A stretch of 64,000 bases of DNA from Triplophysa rosa (lineage: Eukaryota; Chordata; Actinopteri; Cypriniformes; Nemacheilidae), in contig NC_079904.1 of the NCBI RefSeq assembly GCF_024868665.1, positions 22,623,325 through 22,687,324 of the forward strand, in the 5' to 3' direction. Each line of letters starts with the position of its first letter. Within the stretch, counting starts at the first letter, position 1. Both the position numbers and the translations under genes were made by a program. The notes under the pieces are model-generated. The model had not been told where the DNA came from. It worked only from the letters and a program-made list of their open reading frames with translations, and did not search any database. This document shows positions 35,701 to 47,300 of the stretch, piece by piece.

Positions 35701-37450
35701 AACTATGAAGAAAAAAACTGTGTGAACATTTGGTCTGACCTGCTCGGGGATATCGACCAGTGAGGATGTGGCCAGCTGTGTGAAGGTGTGTAGAGTGACG
35801 ATGAGCATGGCTGTGGACGGGTAAGAGGACACCAGCTCCTGTAGTAACTCTCTACTGCAGGAGGCCAGACCGGCATCATGATGCATGTGCTGAAGCATCG
35901 GAATCAACTTGAGCTTCAGCTCCACTGGAGTGTCCAGACCTTCATTCCAACACACACGGAGCAGATCAGGCACGGATCACGTCATTCATGCAAAAACATT
36001 GTCTGAATGATGTCACATACCTTGAATCATCTCGCTAATCTTGTTGCAAATTCCTGCGGCGAAATCTCTGTAAAGAATGAAAGAGGCACAAACCATGTAG
36101 CCGTTGAAGCAAATTAAAGGGATAGTTGACCCAAAAACAAAAATTCCGTCGTCATTGACCCACCCTCGGTTTGTTCCAAACCTATATACATTTCTTTGTT
36201 CTGCTAAACACAAAGGAAGATATTTGTAAGAATGCCAGTAACCAAACAGATCTCATCCCCCATTTACTGCCATAGTGGGGAAAATAAATACCATGGGAGT
36301 CAATGTGGGATAAGAACTGTTTGCTTACTGACATTCTTCCAAATATCTTCCTTCTTTGTGTAGCAGAACAAAGAAATGTGTATAGGTTTGGAACAAACTG
36401 AGGGTGAGTCAATGACGACGGAATCCTTTTAATATACATAAGGCAAAACTTTCAAATAATGCGTTTTCTTTTTCCCTTTTTTCAGAGCATTTTTATGACG
36501 CAGCACTCTTACTTTGAGTGGGACGAGAAACTAGCAGCTGCAAAAATCGCCGCCTCTACTTCCACGTTGTCGTGGGAGTCCAGACTCTGTCGAATGCTGT
36601 GGTGGGCATTTTTCCTCTCGGGGATAATGGAGGCGAGGCTTCCCAACATTCTGTCAATATGAACAAACGCACACATGTTGTCAGGTTTGTTTTAAAAGGA
36701 TGATCTTTGGCATAACCGGATTGAAATAGAGAAGTGAAGACCGTGAACCTGAGGGTTATTGCTCTGGCAACAGGATCTTTGCTATGGATGACCGAAAACA
36801 CTCTTTTGACAAACTCGTCTACGTTCAGAATCTTCTCCAAGTGTTTCTCGCTCAGCTGCGTGACCTTCAGCACACAGAGCCGCAGAAAGTTGTTCCTGAT
36901 GGGATGGAGTAAGGTATTGCGCACAATATCAGCCATCTATGCACAATATTAATACATGTATATAATGCGCATAATATATTTACTTATTTATTAAAGTGAA
37001 ATAAGATATCAGTGACGACAGTTAGTAGTCCTGACACTTACCCAAGTCTAAAAATGTCAGCCAGTTTCAGGAAGGCAGAGTTGATGAGAATGGGAAAGGG
37101 ATACTTTTGAAAGAGTTTGGGAAAGAGGACCACGGCTTCACATTGCTCCCCCAGCTTGCAAGACCGCAAACCTTTTGTTGAGGTCAAGAAAGCAATGAAT
37201 AACGATTTGTGTGTAATGGCAGCAGTCATTACTATGACTAGAATATATCTAAATATCATATTATACAGAATCAAACAATTGCATCATTTAATAACAGGTG
37301 ATGCATAATGCATGCATTAAACGATCAGATAAACACATAAACAAACACGCGTGCACCTTTATCCAGCTCCATCAGCGCTGAATTAGCATCGAGCTCCTGT
37401 TCGCCGTAAGCGGCCTCAGACAGGAACGAGCGCGCTGCCGAGAGCGACAT
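20721..37450 (-). CDS. ints7: Integrator complex subunit 7, complete (20 coding exons)
   Basis: Ints7 is a helical-repeat scaffold subunit of the nuclear Integrator complex, which cleaves snRNA 3' ends and attenuates paused Pol II; it is also linked to the DNA damage response. Coding exons in transcript order: 37357-37450, 37042-37171, 36749-36895, 36513-36650, 36021-36067, 35740-35939, 34160-34282, 31336-31453, 30733-30867, 30529-30626, 26166-26405, 25929-26066, 25230-25436, 24449-24643, 24189-24292, 22782-22850, 21601-21733, 21395-21493, 21132-21317, 20721-21014. All junctions are GT-AG and phases agree; the sum is 2895 nt, or 964 codons plus stop, close to the human length (962). Landmarks are GEQELDANSALMELDK near the start, EKILNVDEFVKR, NGWTVYRIARQASRM, LICTCNSLKTSPPPAIATTIA, LSFQRYFFQKLQSTSIK, and a Gln-rich tail after SLEDPYSQQ. 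Short exon 16 (QQQSCLL to LILDP) is flanked by transposons. The gene is head to head with dtl. Confidence 0.96.
21846..22482. mobile_element. hAT-like MITE in ints7 intron 16
   Basis: Inverted ends CAGGGCTGTAC and GTACAGCCCTG, 637 bp. No clear target duplication, so it is old or altered. It begins about 110 bases upstream of ints7 exon 17 in transcript sense. Confidence 0.55.
23248..23897 (-). mobile_element. hAT-type MITE (AGGGCTGTCACG family) in ints7 intron 15
   Basis: The right end GTGACAGCCCTA is intact and the left end is degraded (TTCTGTCACGATTATG). The body is an inverted copy of 34890-35559, also in an ints7 intron. Confidence 0.75.
25533..25666 (+). repeat. LINE 3' tail fragment
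   Basis: Ends TGTGAAAAGCGCCATATAAA followed by an (ATTGA)n tail. It is a shortened copy of the longer tail at 27625-28382, lying in ints7 intron 12. Confidence 0.65.
27378..27396. repeat. (AC)n microsatellite
   Basis: About nine AC units. Confidence 0.8.
27625..28382 (+). repeat. Non-LTR retrotransposon 3' UTR and tail
   Basis: Contains the common fish LINE 3' UTR string CTGGTTTCTCCCGAGG, GGGTTCCTCGCCACAGC, an ATTT microsatellite, AAGCTGCTTTGGAACAATG, and a terminal (GAATT)n tract. No reverse transcriptase frame remains. Confidence 0.7.
29789..30438. mobile_element. TTAA-flanked element, ints7 intron 10
   Basis: Starts TTAAAGGGC and ends GTCCCTTTAA at a TTAA site. The interior is GC-richer and includes GCATGCGCAGACGTCAC and CGTCCCAGCGCTAAAG. 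Probably a dispersed fish repeat; not coding. Confidence 0.45.
31594..33721. mobile_element. Long fold-back TTAA element, ints7 intron 7
   Basis: Ends TTAAAGGAGGAGTTCAC and GTGAACTACTCCTTTTTAA. About 350-bp arms are inverted copies (left TAGCGAAACGATTGGACATT, mirrored at about 33460; both arms carry GGGGGGCTGTTGG or its complement). A hAT element (32107-33326) sits in the loop. Confidence 0.75.
32107..33326. mobile_element. hAT-type element (ends CAGAGGTGGGTAG) nested in a fold-back
   Basis: Ends CAGAGGTGGGTAGTAAC and CTACCCACCTCTG; exact 8-bp duplications CGTAAGCG at 32099-32106 and 33327-33334. It is 1220 bp; the edges are rich in TACTTTTACTTGAGTAA; no transposase frame. Confidence 0.9.
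33785..34042. repeat. TTAA-type palindromic MITE, right-truncated
   Basis: Starts TTAAAGGAATAGTTTACCC, passes through both hairpin arms (AAAAGAAGAGATTTTGAAG and its inverse) and stops near GTCGTACAGG without the usual right end. Confidence 0.55.
34561..35652. mobile_element. TTAA-ended palindromic MITE split by a hAT, ints7 intron 6
   Basis: Starts TTTAAAGAGATTCTG and ends GGTGAAGTATCCCTTTAA. The 670-bp hAT at 34890-35559 interrupts its right arm. Confidence 0.75.
34890..35559 (+). mobile_element. hAT-type MITE (AGGGCTGTCACG family) nested in a TTAA MITE
   Basis: Ends TAGGGCTGTCACGATTAT and ATAATCGTGACAGCCCTA; exact 8-bp duplications CTCTGTGT at 34882-34889 and 35560-35567. It is an inverted copy of 23248-23897. 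Confidence 0.9.
36114..36432. mobile_element. TTAA-ended palindromic MITE, ints7 intron 4
   Basis: Starts TTAAAGGGATAGTTGACCC and ends GACGACGGAATCCTTTTAA, with near-perfect inverted halves (AAACACAAAGGAAGATATTTG). It lies 46 bases upstream of exon 5 in transcript sense. Confidence 0.75.
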
Positions 37451-38350
37451 TATTTTTATTACGATGCGGGCTGTAGATGATGTGAATTATGCGACACTCG
37501 GATGATAAATTCAATATGTATTTGTTAAACTGGATAGAATAAGTGCAGGAACTTTAAAGCTAGTAGCCCGGCTGATGTGATGGTCACGTGACACGCGCCA
37601 TTCGGATATGACGTCGCGCTGAAATAAACTGCTAGAATAGAAAACTTTGTATTTATTTTCCTTGATCTTGTGTGTATTTTATTTTGCAATAAAAAGAAAA
37701 GGTAACAACAATAAAACAACAACAACCAATAAATAAGATTCATTACACTTGACACATTTTTCTTATTTATAAATATTACTTTGTTTATATTTGTATATTC
37801 ATTTTCCCTTTTTAGTTTTATTGTTTTATGTTATGCTTGTGTATTTGGATGTGTGTACAGAAAACTTTAATGCAATGAAGGTCTTTCTGATTCTTTCTGA
37901 TCTACATATTTAATTTAAAGTGTTTTTGGAAGACTTGGGAAAGTGCAAAAATGAATAGTTTCTTTGTTATTTTGTTATTGTTACTTAATCAAAACAACCC
38001 ACGTGCAGTTCATTTATATTAGTTGGAATGCACAGTAAAATAAACTCCGTTTCAAAACGGAGCTATCTGTTTGAACAAATGAACTCTTCATAAAATGAAG
38101 TAATACATTTAATTAGTTTGTCCTTCATGGGCTGCAAAGCTCCCCCCGTGGAAGTTAAATGGTCACGGCAAGCACGTGTAAGCCAACAGCCAATCCGGTC
38201 TTCATGCTCAAAACTTCCGGTGTTCTTGCGCATTGGCCAATCAGAACTCCGAACGCACACTGGCGCGGAATTCGTCTTCGCCCCTTATTCATTGTTCGCG
38301 GGAAAACCGATCACATCACATCTAACTTCAGTGCAGAGCAGACAGAAGCG
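37451..38350. promoter_or_regulatory. Shared bidirectional promoter of ints7 and dtl
   Basis: Exactly 900 bases separate the two divergent start codons. On the ints7 side there is a palindromic E-box (GTCACGTGAC, 37583-37592) and a CRE-like TGACGTC at 37609-37615. On the dtl side there is an E-box CACGTG (38173-38178), a CCAAT box (38190-38194), an ATTGGCCAATCAG double CCAAT motif (38232-38244) and an E2F-type site (38295-38306). No TATA box is obvious near either start. The middle, about 37620-38100, is AT-rich and shows nothing recognisable. Transcription start sites are not visible from sequence. Confidence 0.7.
38295..38306 (-). promoter_or_regulatory. E2F-type binding site upstream of dtl
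   Basis: The minus strand reads TTTTCCCGCGAA, a strong match to the E2F consensus TTTSSCGC, 45 bases before the dtl ATG. DTL/CDT2 is a known G1/S-induced E2F target in mammals, so the site is plausible; binding is inferred. Confidence 0.6.
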
Positions 38351-41300
38351 ATGACTCTTTTTCACCATGTTATTGATCGAGGGATTTTAAAACGAAGATG
38401 GAACGGTAAGTGCAGCTTCAGATCCGCTCATAGAAAACATTTTAACGTATGTATGCCAGGTGTCCCTTGATCGTCACAGGGATCTCTCTCTAAGTTTGAT
38501 CGTGGTTTGTTGTTGTACCCTTTCCAAACATGTCATCTTTTGTAATAATCAGATAATCGTCGGGATTTCCCCCTCTCATCTTTACTGGATGGATTTCAGT
38601 GCACTCGACACGATGAACATGTTTCATACGGATCCTCAGCTGCTGCAGTGCCGCCTTTTGGTTGCACGTTTTCCTCTGGTACGCATTTAACTAAACACAG
38701 TCCATGTAAGTTCAGATCTAATTTCTTGAAAGACTTAACGTTACCTTTTGTGGTGTTTTATTATGATTTAGCCCCCGGACATCAGAACAGCGTTGCTGTT
38801 GCAAATGAAGAAGGATTTGTGACCATCTTCAATACTGGAGAATATAAGAGCTCCGTCCTGAAGGGTTGGTTCTCATTTATCTTCATTAAAGGGATAGTTC
38901 ATCCAAAATTCAAACAAATTCTGTCATGAATTACTCCTCAAACCTGTATAAATGTATTTGTTTGGTTGAACACAGAGAAAGATATTTGGAAGAATGCTTG
39001 TGTAACCAAAAAGTTCTTGGACCCCATTGACCACCATAGTAGGATAAATGACAATGGTAGTAAAAAAATGCTATAGTTTGCTGTCCTACATTCTTCAAAA
39101 TATCTTTTGTGTTGAACGGAACAAAAAATTATAAAGTATTTTGTTCTACTGTGGCAGCCAATGGGGTTCAAGAACTGTTTGGTTATAAGCATTCTTTCAA
39201 ATATCTCTGTTCATCATAACAAAGAAACGTATACAGATTTGGAACAACTCGTAAATGACAGAATGTTTATTTTTTGGTGAACTTTCCCTTTAAATACTAT
39301 ATATTATTACATTAAACAACTAAATACTACATATGTACATATATATAGATACTTGCTTACATATTTAACCATTCAAATCCGTTTACGTTTATTAATCGGC
39401 TATATTTCAAACTTTTTTTTGTAGAGTGGCAGGCCCATGATAATGCAGTGTTTGATATTTCCTGGGTTCCTGGCGCGAACAGTTTGGTGAGTTTTACATT
39501 ATTCTTTTGCGATCAAATGTTTTGTTCACCTTGCATATAAATCTGTTTTTTTTCCAAAACTTAGTTTGACATCCATTTTGGAGTGACGTATTAGTTAGAC
39601 GTGTTTGTTCTTAGTGTAGTTAGCATTCAGTATGCACTCGGTATGTAAATGGCTTGTCATAGATCTGCTATGACGCTTCCAATGAAATGATCTGAAAGGT
39701 TTATAGTTGTAATTGTGTCTTGTATGCATATATATTCATCTACAGGTAACAGCCTCCGGTGACCAGACCGCACGTCTGTGGGATGTTATTACTGGCGACC
39801 TGCTGGGAACGTTTAAAGGACACCAGTGCAGTCTGAAATCGGTGGCTTTCTCAAAGCAAGAGACAGGTTACCTTACACTTATTATGCTGTAAAATGGTAC
39901 ACAAATCCTACTTGCATGGGTCTGGATGACCTACCACGTTTGACAAAATGCGCAAATCTACCATTGCATCATATTCTATCCAATAATACAATGTGCTTGA
40001 TTATTGCTTCAATTTCTATTGCGACGAATAAACCAGAAGTTACCCTGACTCATTTTTTGAATGACTGTTAAACGTCATTTTTACACAAAAAAGTTGTGAG
40101 ATCGTTATCTGAGTTAAACTTGCAATGTATAACCGCATATTACACAGGGATGTGATTTTTCCGTATAAATACAGATTTCCGTATTTTTTTACCTCGCTGG
40201 GATCACCCACGAAAATGGCATAAATTGGATTTATTGTAATTTGTGACGGTATTGGGGGGGTGGGGGTTTGGTGAGGTCTGCGTTCTCTACGTCATGCACA
40301 TGCTTGTTATAAATGCAGAGCACTGATCTATATAAATGACTGGATTGCTCACAGGGTCATTACACTGAAGCTACCACGCCGCCATGTTGGTATGCCCAAA
40401 CGTTCCATTAAATTAATAGGGAGTTATCACATATTAATGATATGTTTTCCTGTAGCTCAGTGGCAAGAGCATGGCGTTAACAACGCCAAGATCGTGGGGT
40501 CGATCATAGGGGATTGCACATACTTGGAAACAAATGTATAGGATAATGCAATGTAACCTGCTTTGGATAAAAGCATCTGCCAAATGCATAAATGTAAATT
40601 AATGATAAAACAGTAACTTACCTGTCCCCGTTTTTATATCTAAAGTCTCACAGTACATTCTTACAACGCAAATGTCTTAAGCATGTAAATGGTTAATTAT
40701 TTAAAGTCGGGAATTTTCTCGTCTTGTTGGATATGAAGTGAGTTATGTTCATTTTCATTACAGTAGCGTACATATCAGATCAGCAGACTCACGAGACACC
40801 TCAACATATGACAAATGTGCTTATTCTGAAATCTAAATAGAGGCTGTATATGTTCTTTTAAGTCATGAAGCTTTATTTCTAAACATTTACACATGTGCCA
40901 TTACAACAGTACACACTCACCTATTCATTGATTTCTATATGTCGCAATTCTGCCCAAAATAAAGATAAACATTGGAGAAAACATCAGAAGTAACAATTAA
41001 TTTAAACGCACGTGTGAACTAAAATCTTATTGCGTGCCTAATATGCTAAAAAACTGGTTATTTTAGATCGTCATTTTGACTAAGTCAATGGCGCTTTCTG
41101 TCAGTTGGGCATACCAAGATGGCTGCTCGATCGCATCCGGTGGCTTCACCTCCTGCTCTAGGTGCAATCCAGTCATTTATAAAGATCAGTGATGCAGACA
41201 GAGCGACCGCCTGAGTCTGTGATCCAGAGTCTGTGCAAAATAGATGTCAAGCATCGCTGTTTTGCTACGGTTTTAAAGCGCGTGGTGTCATTATTTTATT

Positions 41301-44300
41301 AAAGGGGTGATATGACACAGCTCAAACGAATATTATCATTTGTTTTAGATGTAATGCAATGCGTATACATGATTTAAGGTTCAAAAACGCTGTATTTTCC
41401 ACATACCGTGCATGTTTGTATCTCCTCTTTGCTCCGCCTCTCTGAAACGCACCGATTTTTGACAAAGCTCATGGCTCTGAAAAGTGAGGTGTGCTATGAT
41501 TGGCCAGTTAACCAGTGCGTAGTGATTGGTGGAATACTGCAAGTGTATTAAACGTACTGCACTAATGCTTCTTACCATATTTGGAACATCATTTTCCTCT
41601 TCAATTGTACTGACAGGTACGCCCACCTTACTTGCGTATACATTTGGGCGGTCTTAGTCAACTGATAACACGAACTGATGTAGATTTGTGGGGGTGTGGT
41701 TACACGAGGCGTTTCAGGCAGGTCTGGGTGAGCATTCGCTTTTAGATAGAATGCATCTTTTCTGACACTGTAATTTTTGCAATTTTACTTATAACACACC
41801 AAAGACACAGAAAAACACGTTCACTGAACAGCGTTTTGTAACGCATACAGAAAATCCAGAGTCTGGAAGTTGAGACGTGTGTATGATACGCTTAACATTA
41901 TATTAGGGATGTAACGATTCACTCAGCTCGCGATGCGATTCACGATTCTGATCTCACGATGCGATTTATTCACGATTTACTCACGATTTATTTTTAAAAA
42001 ATGAGTTGAAACAAATTAGAAATGAACAACTTCCCTTGCATTATTTCTTAAATGCTTCACGTTTCTTTGCATAATAAAATAATGTTTTATTTCAAATAAC
42101 AAAAGTAAACTGCGATTTTATAACAAATTAATAATAGAAAAAGTCTCTTTAATATAAACAAACTAATACTGTCTGTGCTTATCTTGGATTTTTTTGCATT
42201 TAAGAAATATCAGCATCCACGTTTAGGTTTGCAGTGAACATGGCGGCCCCTGCTGTTCAAAAAATGTATTGCGATTCAGTTCAAGCCTCAACCGAATTGA
42301 ATCGTCACTCATTATAACCGATTTTCAACCGGCTCACGGTGAATCGTTACATCCCTACATTATATACAGAGACTAAAATAGGCCATTATGCGATTTAGTG
42401 GCTTGAAACTATACAAATGGGTGATCTAGTCACTGTCTAATATAAACGTGTTGAAGTCTTTACTGAATGCATACATTTAAGTGAACTCAAACATGCAGCG
42501 TTTGCAGAACCTTTATTACATGCGGACAAAGGCTGTATGAATGATGTAGATTCGCCATCTAGTGGCTGTGTATGGAAGTCTCGAGGCCACGGATTTTCTT
42601 TTTGTGTTCAATTATTGTTTAATGAATTATTGCTGGTTACGATTAAATTAAAAGTAGGCCTAATATAAACTGCTCAAGGGGTGCCATTTGTTAATGCCAT
42701 CTTATTTGACATTAGCATAAGATATTTGCACAAAGCATCAACCTATTTTATTAAATATTGTTTAGGTGACTGTTAAACTAATAAACATTTGAACTGATAT
42801 TTCCAAAATGGCCATTCAGAATTGGGTAATTATAATAGTTTGTACCACGGTAACATTTGTCATTGCGTAATGCTTTGTTTTACTTCCCATTTAAAAAACA
42901 TTTTGGCAGTATTCTAGTGTTTCAAACACTTATTTTCATTCATCTCAAATTTACATTGTATGTTCCTCTTTTGGTGCCCGAAACAGCTGTATTCAGCACT
43001 GGAGGCAGAGATGGGAACATAATGCTCTGGGATACAAGATGCAGTAAGAAAGGTGCTTTTGCGTTCGGATTCGTTCACTGGTTAATTTCTTGACTGCCAA
43101 AGTGATCTACAAAGTTTACAAAATGTTTTGTGCCCATCACAGATGGCTTCTACAGGCAAGTGAAACAGATCAGCTGTGCCCATATGAAACCTGAAAGACA
43201 CACACCCCAAACAAAGAAGAGACGAGGAATGGCGCCCCCGGTGGTACAATGTGCCATTTCTAATTTTTTTTTTTACATGTCATGTAGTAGAATATTTGTA
43301 AAACAATAATATGAAGTGTTATTTGATGACATATTTTCATCTCTTAGGACTCCCAGCAGGGTGTGACAGTGGTTCTGTTCTGCGATGATAACAGGCTCAT
43401 CTCTTCAGGAGCTGTTGATGGGTTAGTGTGTATTGGAGTGTTGTACAGACCTGACTGGTGTAAAGAGGCCTCAAGCTGTTATACTTGAGTGTAGGGGTGG
43501 GCGGTCTTTCCTGTTTTTCCGGACTCTCATGGAGTCCTGTGTCAGATCAGACTTACAAAACAAATTTTATATTAATCCACAGTTTATAAACTCGCTTTGA
43601 CGTTTCCACCGTTATATAGTGTGCACACCATATGCTCCAATTGAGCGTTTTTTTTAATTCTGCCTACAGAGCGCAAAACCAAGGAGACCAGCAGCAGTTT
43701 ATTCTTACTAACATAAACGTTTCGTAAATAATGTGTTCTCTTCATAGGACCATTAAAATGTGGGATTTGCGGAAGAACTACACTGCATACCACCACAACC
43801 CCCACCCCCTGCAGACTTATCCATACCCGGGTTCCTGCACACGCAAACTAGGTGCCCGGCTCACGTCCACCCTGTTATTTGACCGATACTGTAGAAACTT
43901 GCGTTCTGACTTTCAGGATTATTTTCCTCCCCTGCAGGTTATTCTGGTCTTTCTCTGGACTCCACCGGCTCCAGGCTGTTCTCCAACTGCACGGATGACA
44001 ATATCTACATGTTCAACATTAGTGGTTTAAAGACAACTCCAGGTAAAATAAAAATGTACTTGTTTTATTACATTTGTTATATTTGCAAGATTATGCATCA
44101 GCAATAAAATCTTTGTTTTAATTCTTAAAAGAATTGGTCACCCTAAAGTCTTCTTACTTCCAAATGTACAGTATAAGGCCGTGTTCAGACTTGACTTCTT
44201 TTTTGACACGAAAAAGTTGACAAAAAAACCCACTGGCAGCGTTTGGTTACAAAAGCAGCCGAACGCCATGACTTCGGAGGTAGCGTCTGTGCACGAAGGC

Positions 44301-47300
44301 AGCCCAGAGAAACAGATAGGCAGCGTAACGCAAGTCTATTTGAATTATAAACAGAGAGCGTCTTTGCAATAACTAATCACATATTTAAAAACTATAATAC
44401 TCATTTCTCGCTAGAAATGCAATCAGAAGTTGTTGAAAGTGAAAATTAAACTTATATTTATACAAAACTGTGCTCCAACGGGCATTTCGGCCGCCATTTT
44501 ATTTTTTTGAGCTTGAGCCTTCTCGACCAATCATGTTCCTTGCATGTTGTTATGCAAACGACAGGTGTCTGTCATTTGTTAGCTGTGAAAAAGGAGCTTG
44601 ACGTAGTGTTTTTTTTTTTAGAAAAATTGAACTTTTTTCAACCTCAAAAGACGCTCCGAGCTGCAGAAAAAGACACTGGTGCTGGCGTTTAAAAAAGCGC
44701 TCAGGACGTTTTTTGAAAACACGGTTTACTCTTTAGGATTATAATTTAAAACCGACGCTAGCAGCTTCAAAAGAGAAGTCAACACTGGCTAAGACCTGAA
44801 TGAGAATGTATGAATGTAAACGCACAGTTTACAATTCTTCTGTTTTCACAGTTGCCGTATTCAGAGGCCATAGTAATTCCTCATTTTATGTGAAGTCCAG
44901 TGTCAGTCCAGATGATCAGTTCTTGGCCAGTGGCTCAAGTGACCATCATGCTTACATATGGAAGGTGAGGAGTTACCTAGCAAACTTAAGCTGCGTTCAC
45001 ACCGCCAGCGACTCTGTCGCTGTGTCGTGAGTCTCTTGCTTTGAGGTCGTAAGAAGGCGTTCCTAGTAGGGCTGGGTATCGATTCTGATATTCTGATTCA
45101 CAAGCTCTCGATTCGAGTCGATGATTATAGATTTAATACAAATCCTGTAGATATTTGTAAAAAAGATCAGTAAACATCAGATTACAATGGTGAATTAAAC
45201 AATGAAATGAAGAGCCACAAACCTTTATAATAAAGTTTAAACACACTTGGGTATATTGAAACTGAACAGTCGCAGACCTTGATCATACAGGATCAGGTTA
45301 TTTTACATTTAAGATACAGTATAACACAAAATTTCTGCCCTAGTTCCTAGCTTTGGTTGCTCTAATAACAGTTATAAACAAACACTGCAGTTACTGATAA
45401 AAGACGGATGATGTGAGCTCCGCTGCTTTGCTCCTATTGGTAGCCTATCCAGAAAGTCGCTCATCATTTGCATGAATTTGAGCAAACCTCAACTTTGTTG
45501 CGTCGCCAACGGTCACTCATGTCGCCGGATGTTGCTATGCTACTATTGAAAAGAACGAGATTGTCACTCTGTCGCTGGCGTTGTGAATGGGGCAATAGTG
45601 GCCTGCCCAACTATGCTAAAGTCCTTTTACATTTATTTGAGAATATTGACGTCTTGAGTCACCGTATGTGCATATTTGACTGTTTCTGTTGTTCTAGATT
45701 GCTGACCCAAAACAACCTCCCATCATGCTTCAGGGTCATAGCCAGGAAGTCACTTCAGTGGCGTGGTGCCCCACTGACTTCACCAAGGTTAGTTAAAATG
45801 GCTTGTTTGCATTATTTGTTGCAAGCATTGATTTTACTTTTGTTGTATTAGAAATAGGGATGCACAATAAATTATCGGCCATTTCTGTATCAGAAGATAA
45901 ATGGTCATTTTTAATGTTATCGGCAGTGTTGGGTGTAACTAGTTACTAAGTAATTAGTTACTGTAATTTAATTACTTTTCCCTTGAAATTGTAAAGTAAG
46001 GGATTACTCTTATTTTTCTGTAATTTAATTAGTTACTTTTGATGTAATTAAACTAAATACTTTGTGTAATATGTGTGTGAAATAGTGGAATTGACATCAA
46101 AATTCAAAGTCTAACTTTAAAATCTGTTCTTTAATGTATAATTCTCACATTTGTAATAATTTGGTCAGATAATAAGAGTACTTTATGTAGTTTAATATTT
46201 ATTTGAATGAATTAACTAATCATGGTTGATATAGGATATAGAAAGTAATTAGTAATAAGTAACTAAATACTTTTTGGAGAGAGTAATTTGTACAGTAATC
46301 TAATTACACTATTGAATATGTAATTAGTAACTAGTAATTCATTACTTTTTCAGAGTAACTTACCCAACACTGGTTATCGGTATCGGCTGATAATAAAATT
46401 TAGGCCGATATATTATAGCCGATAAATCATTTCCTTTGGTTAAACTTGTTCAGCTGCACGCTGCTCACAGTTAAAGTCCAGTACAGTACTGTCTTTCTGT
46501 CATGATCATTCACTTACTGCTATTAGCAAAACATTGTTGATGTAGATACAGTATGTAGATACATTAATTATGAAGGTGTAAATTATAGGAACGAAAGCAT
46601 ATTGTTTGAATTAGACTGCTGTCTGAATGCTTTCTGTCTTGAGACCTGTTAGACACGTTGCTATAAAAACATTTTTCTGGGTTGCTCTGGAAGAATATCT
46701 ATAATTTGTTTATTAAATAAAAAATATACAAGAAAAGTTGAAAGGTTACAGAATCGTTATTTAGTGTTTAGTAGTCTTGGTACATGATTTTCAGGGGGAA
46801 AAAGAGAACTAATGGTTACCTTGTTTTCTACAGTCAATGTTTTCAAATAAAAGCAGGTGTCCTTTTTTTGTCCACTTTTTACCTTTTGTTTCAGTCTTAG
46901 GGAATTTAATATTAATGTTTAGATACTGTATATCGGCCAGTATATCCGTTATCTGCTTCCAATGTTAAAGAATTATCGGTTATTGTTATTGGCCAAAATT
47001 GACATATCGGTGCATCCCTAATTAGAAATTATTTTATATAAAATGTTTATAAAAAATGAGGAAAAACTAGATAATTGGTCAATTAAAGTGATGTGTACTT
47101 CATAAACCTTTAAAAAAATTATATTGGTGCAGTTTTTAAAATGTAAAATTTTTCCTGCAGATTGCTTCATGCTCAGATGACAACACTGTTAGGATTTGGC
47201 GCCTGAACCGCAGACCAGATGGAGAAAACACTTCGAACAGAGAAGCAAACGTTGTTGGGTGGACGCTTCGTAAAATCCAATCATCTTCCAGAACACATGG

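Noticed and set aside
43486..43520. TAGGGGTGGGCGGT, a hAT-like left end
   Set aside because: No matching right end or target duplication found nearby.
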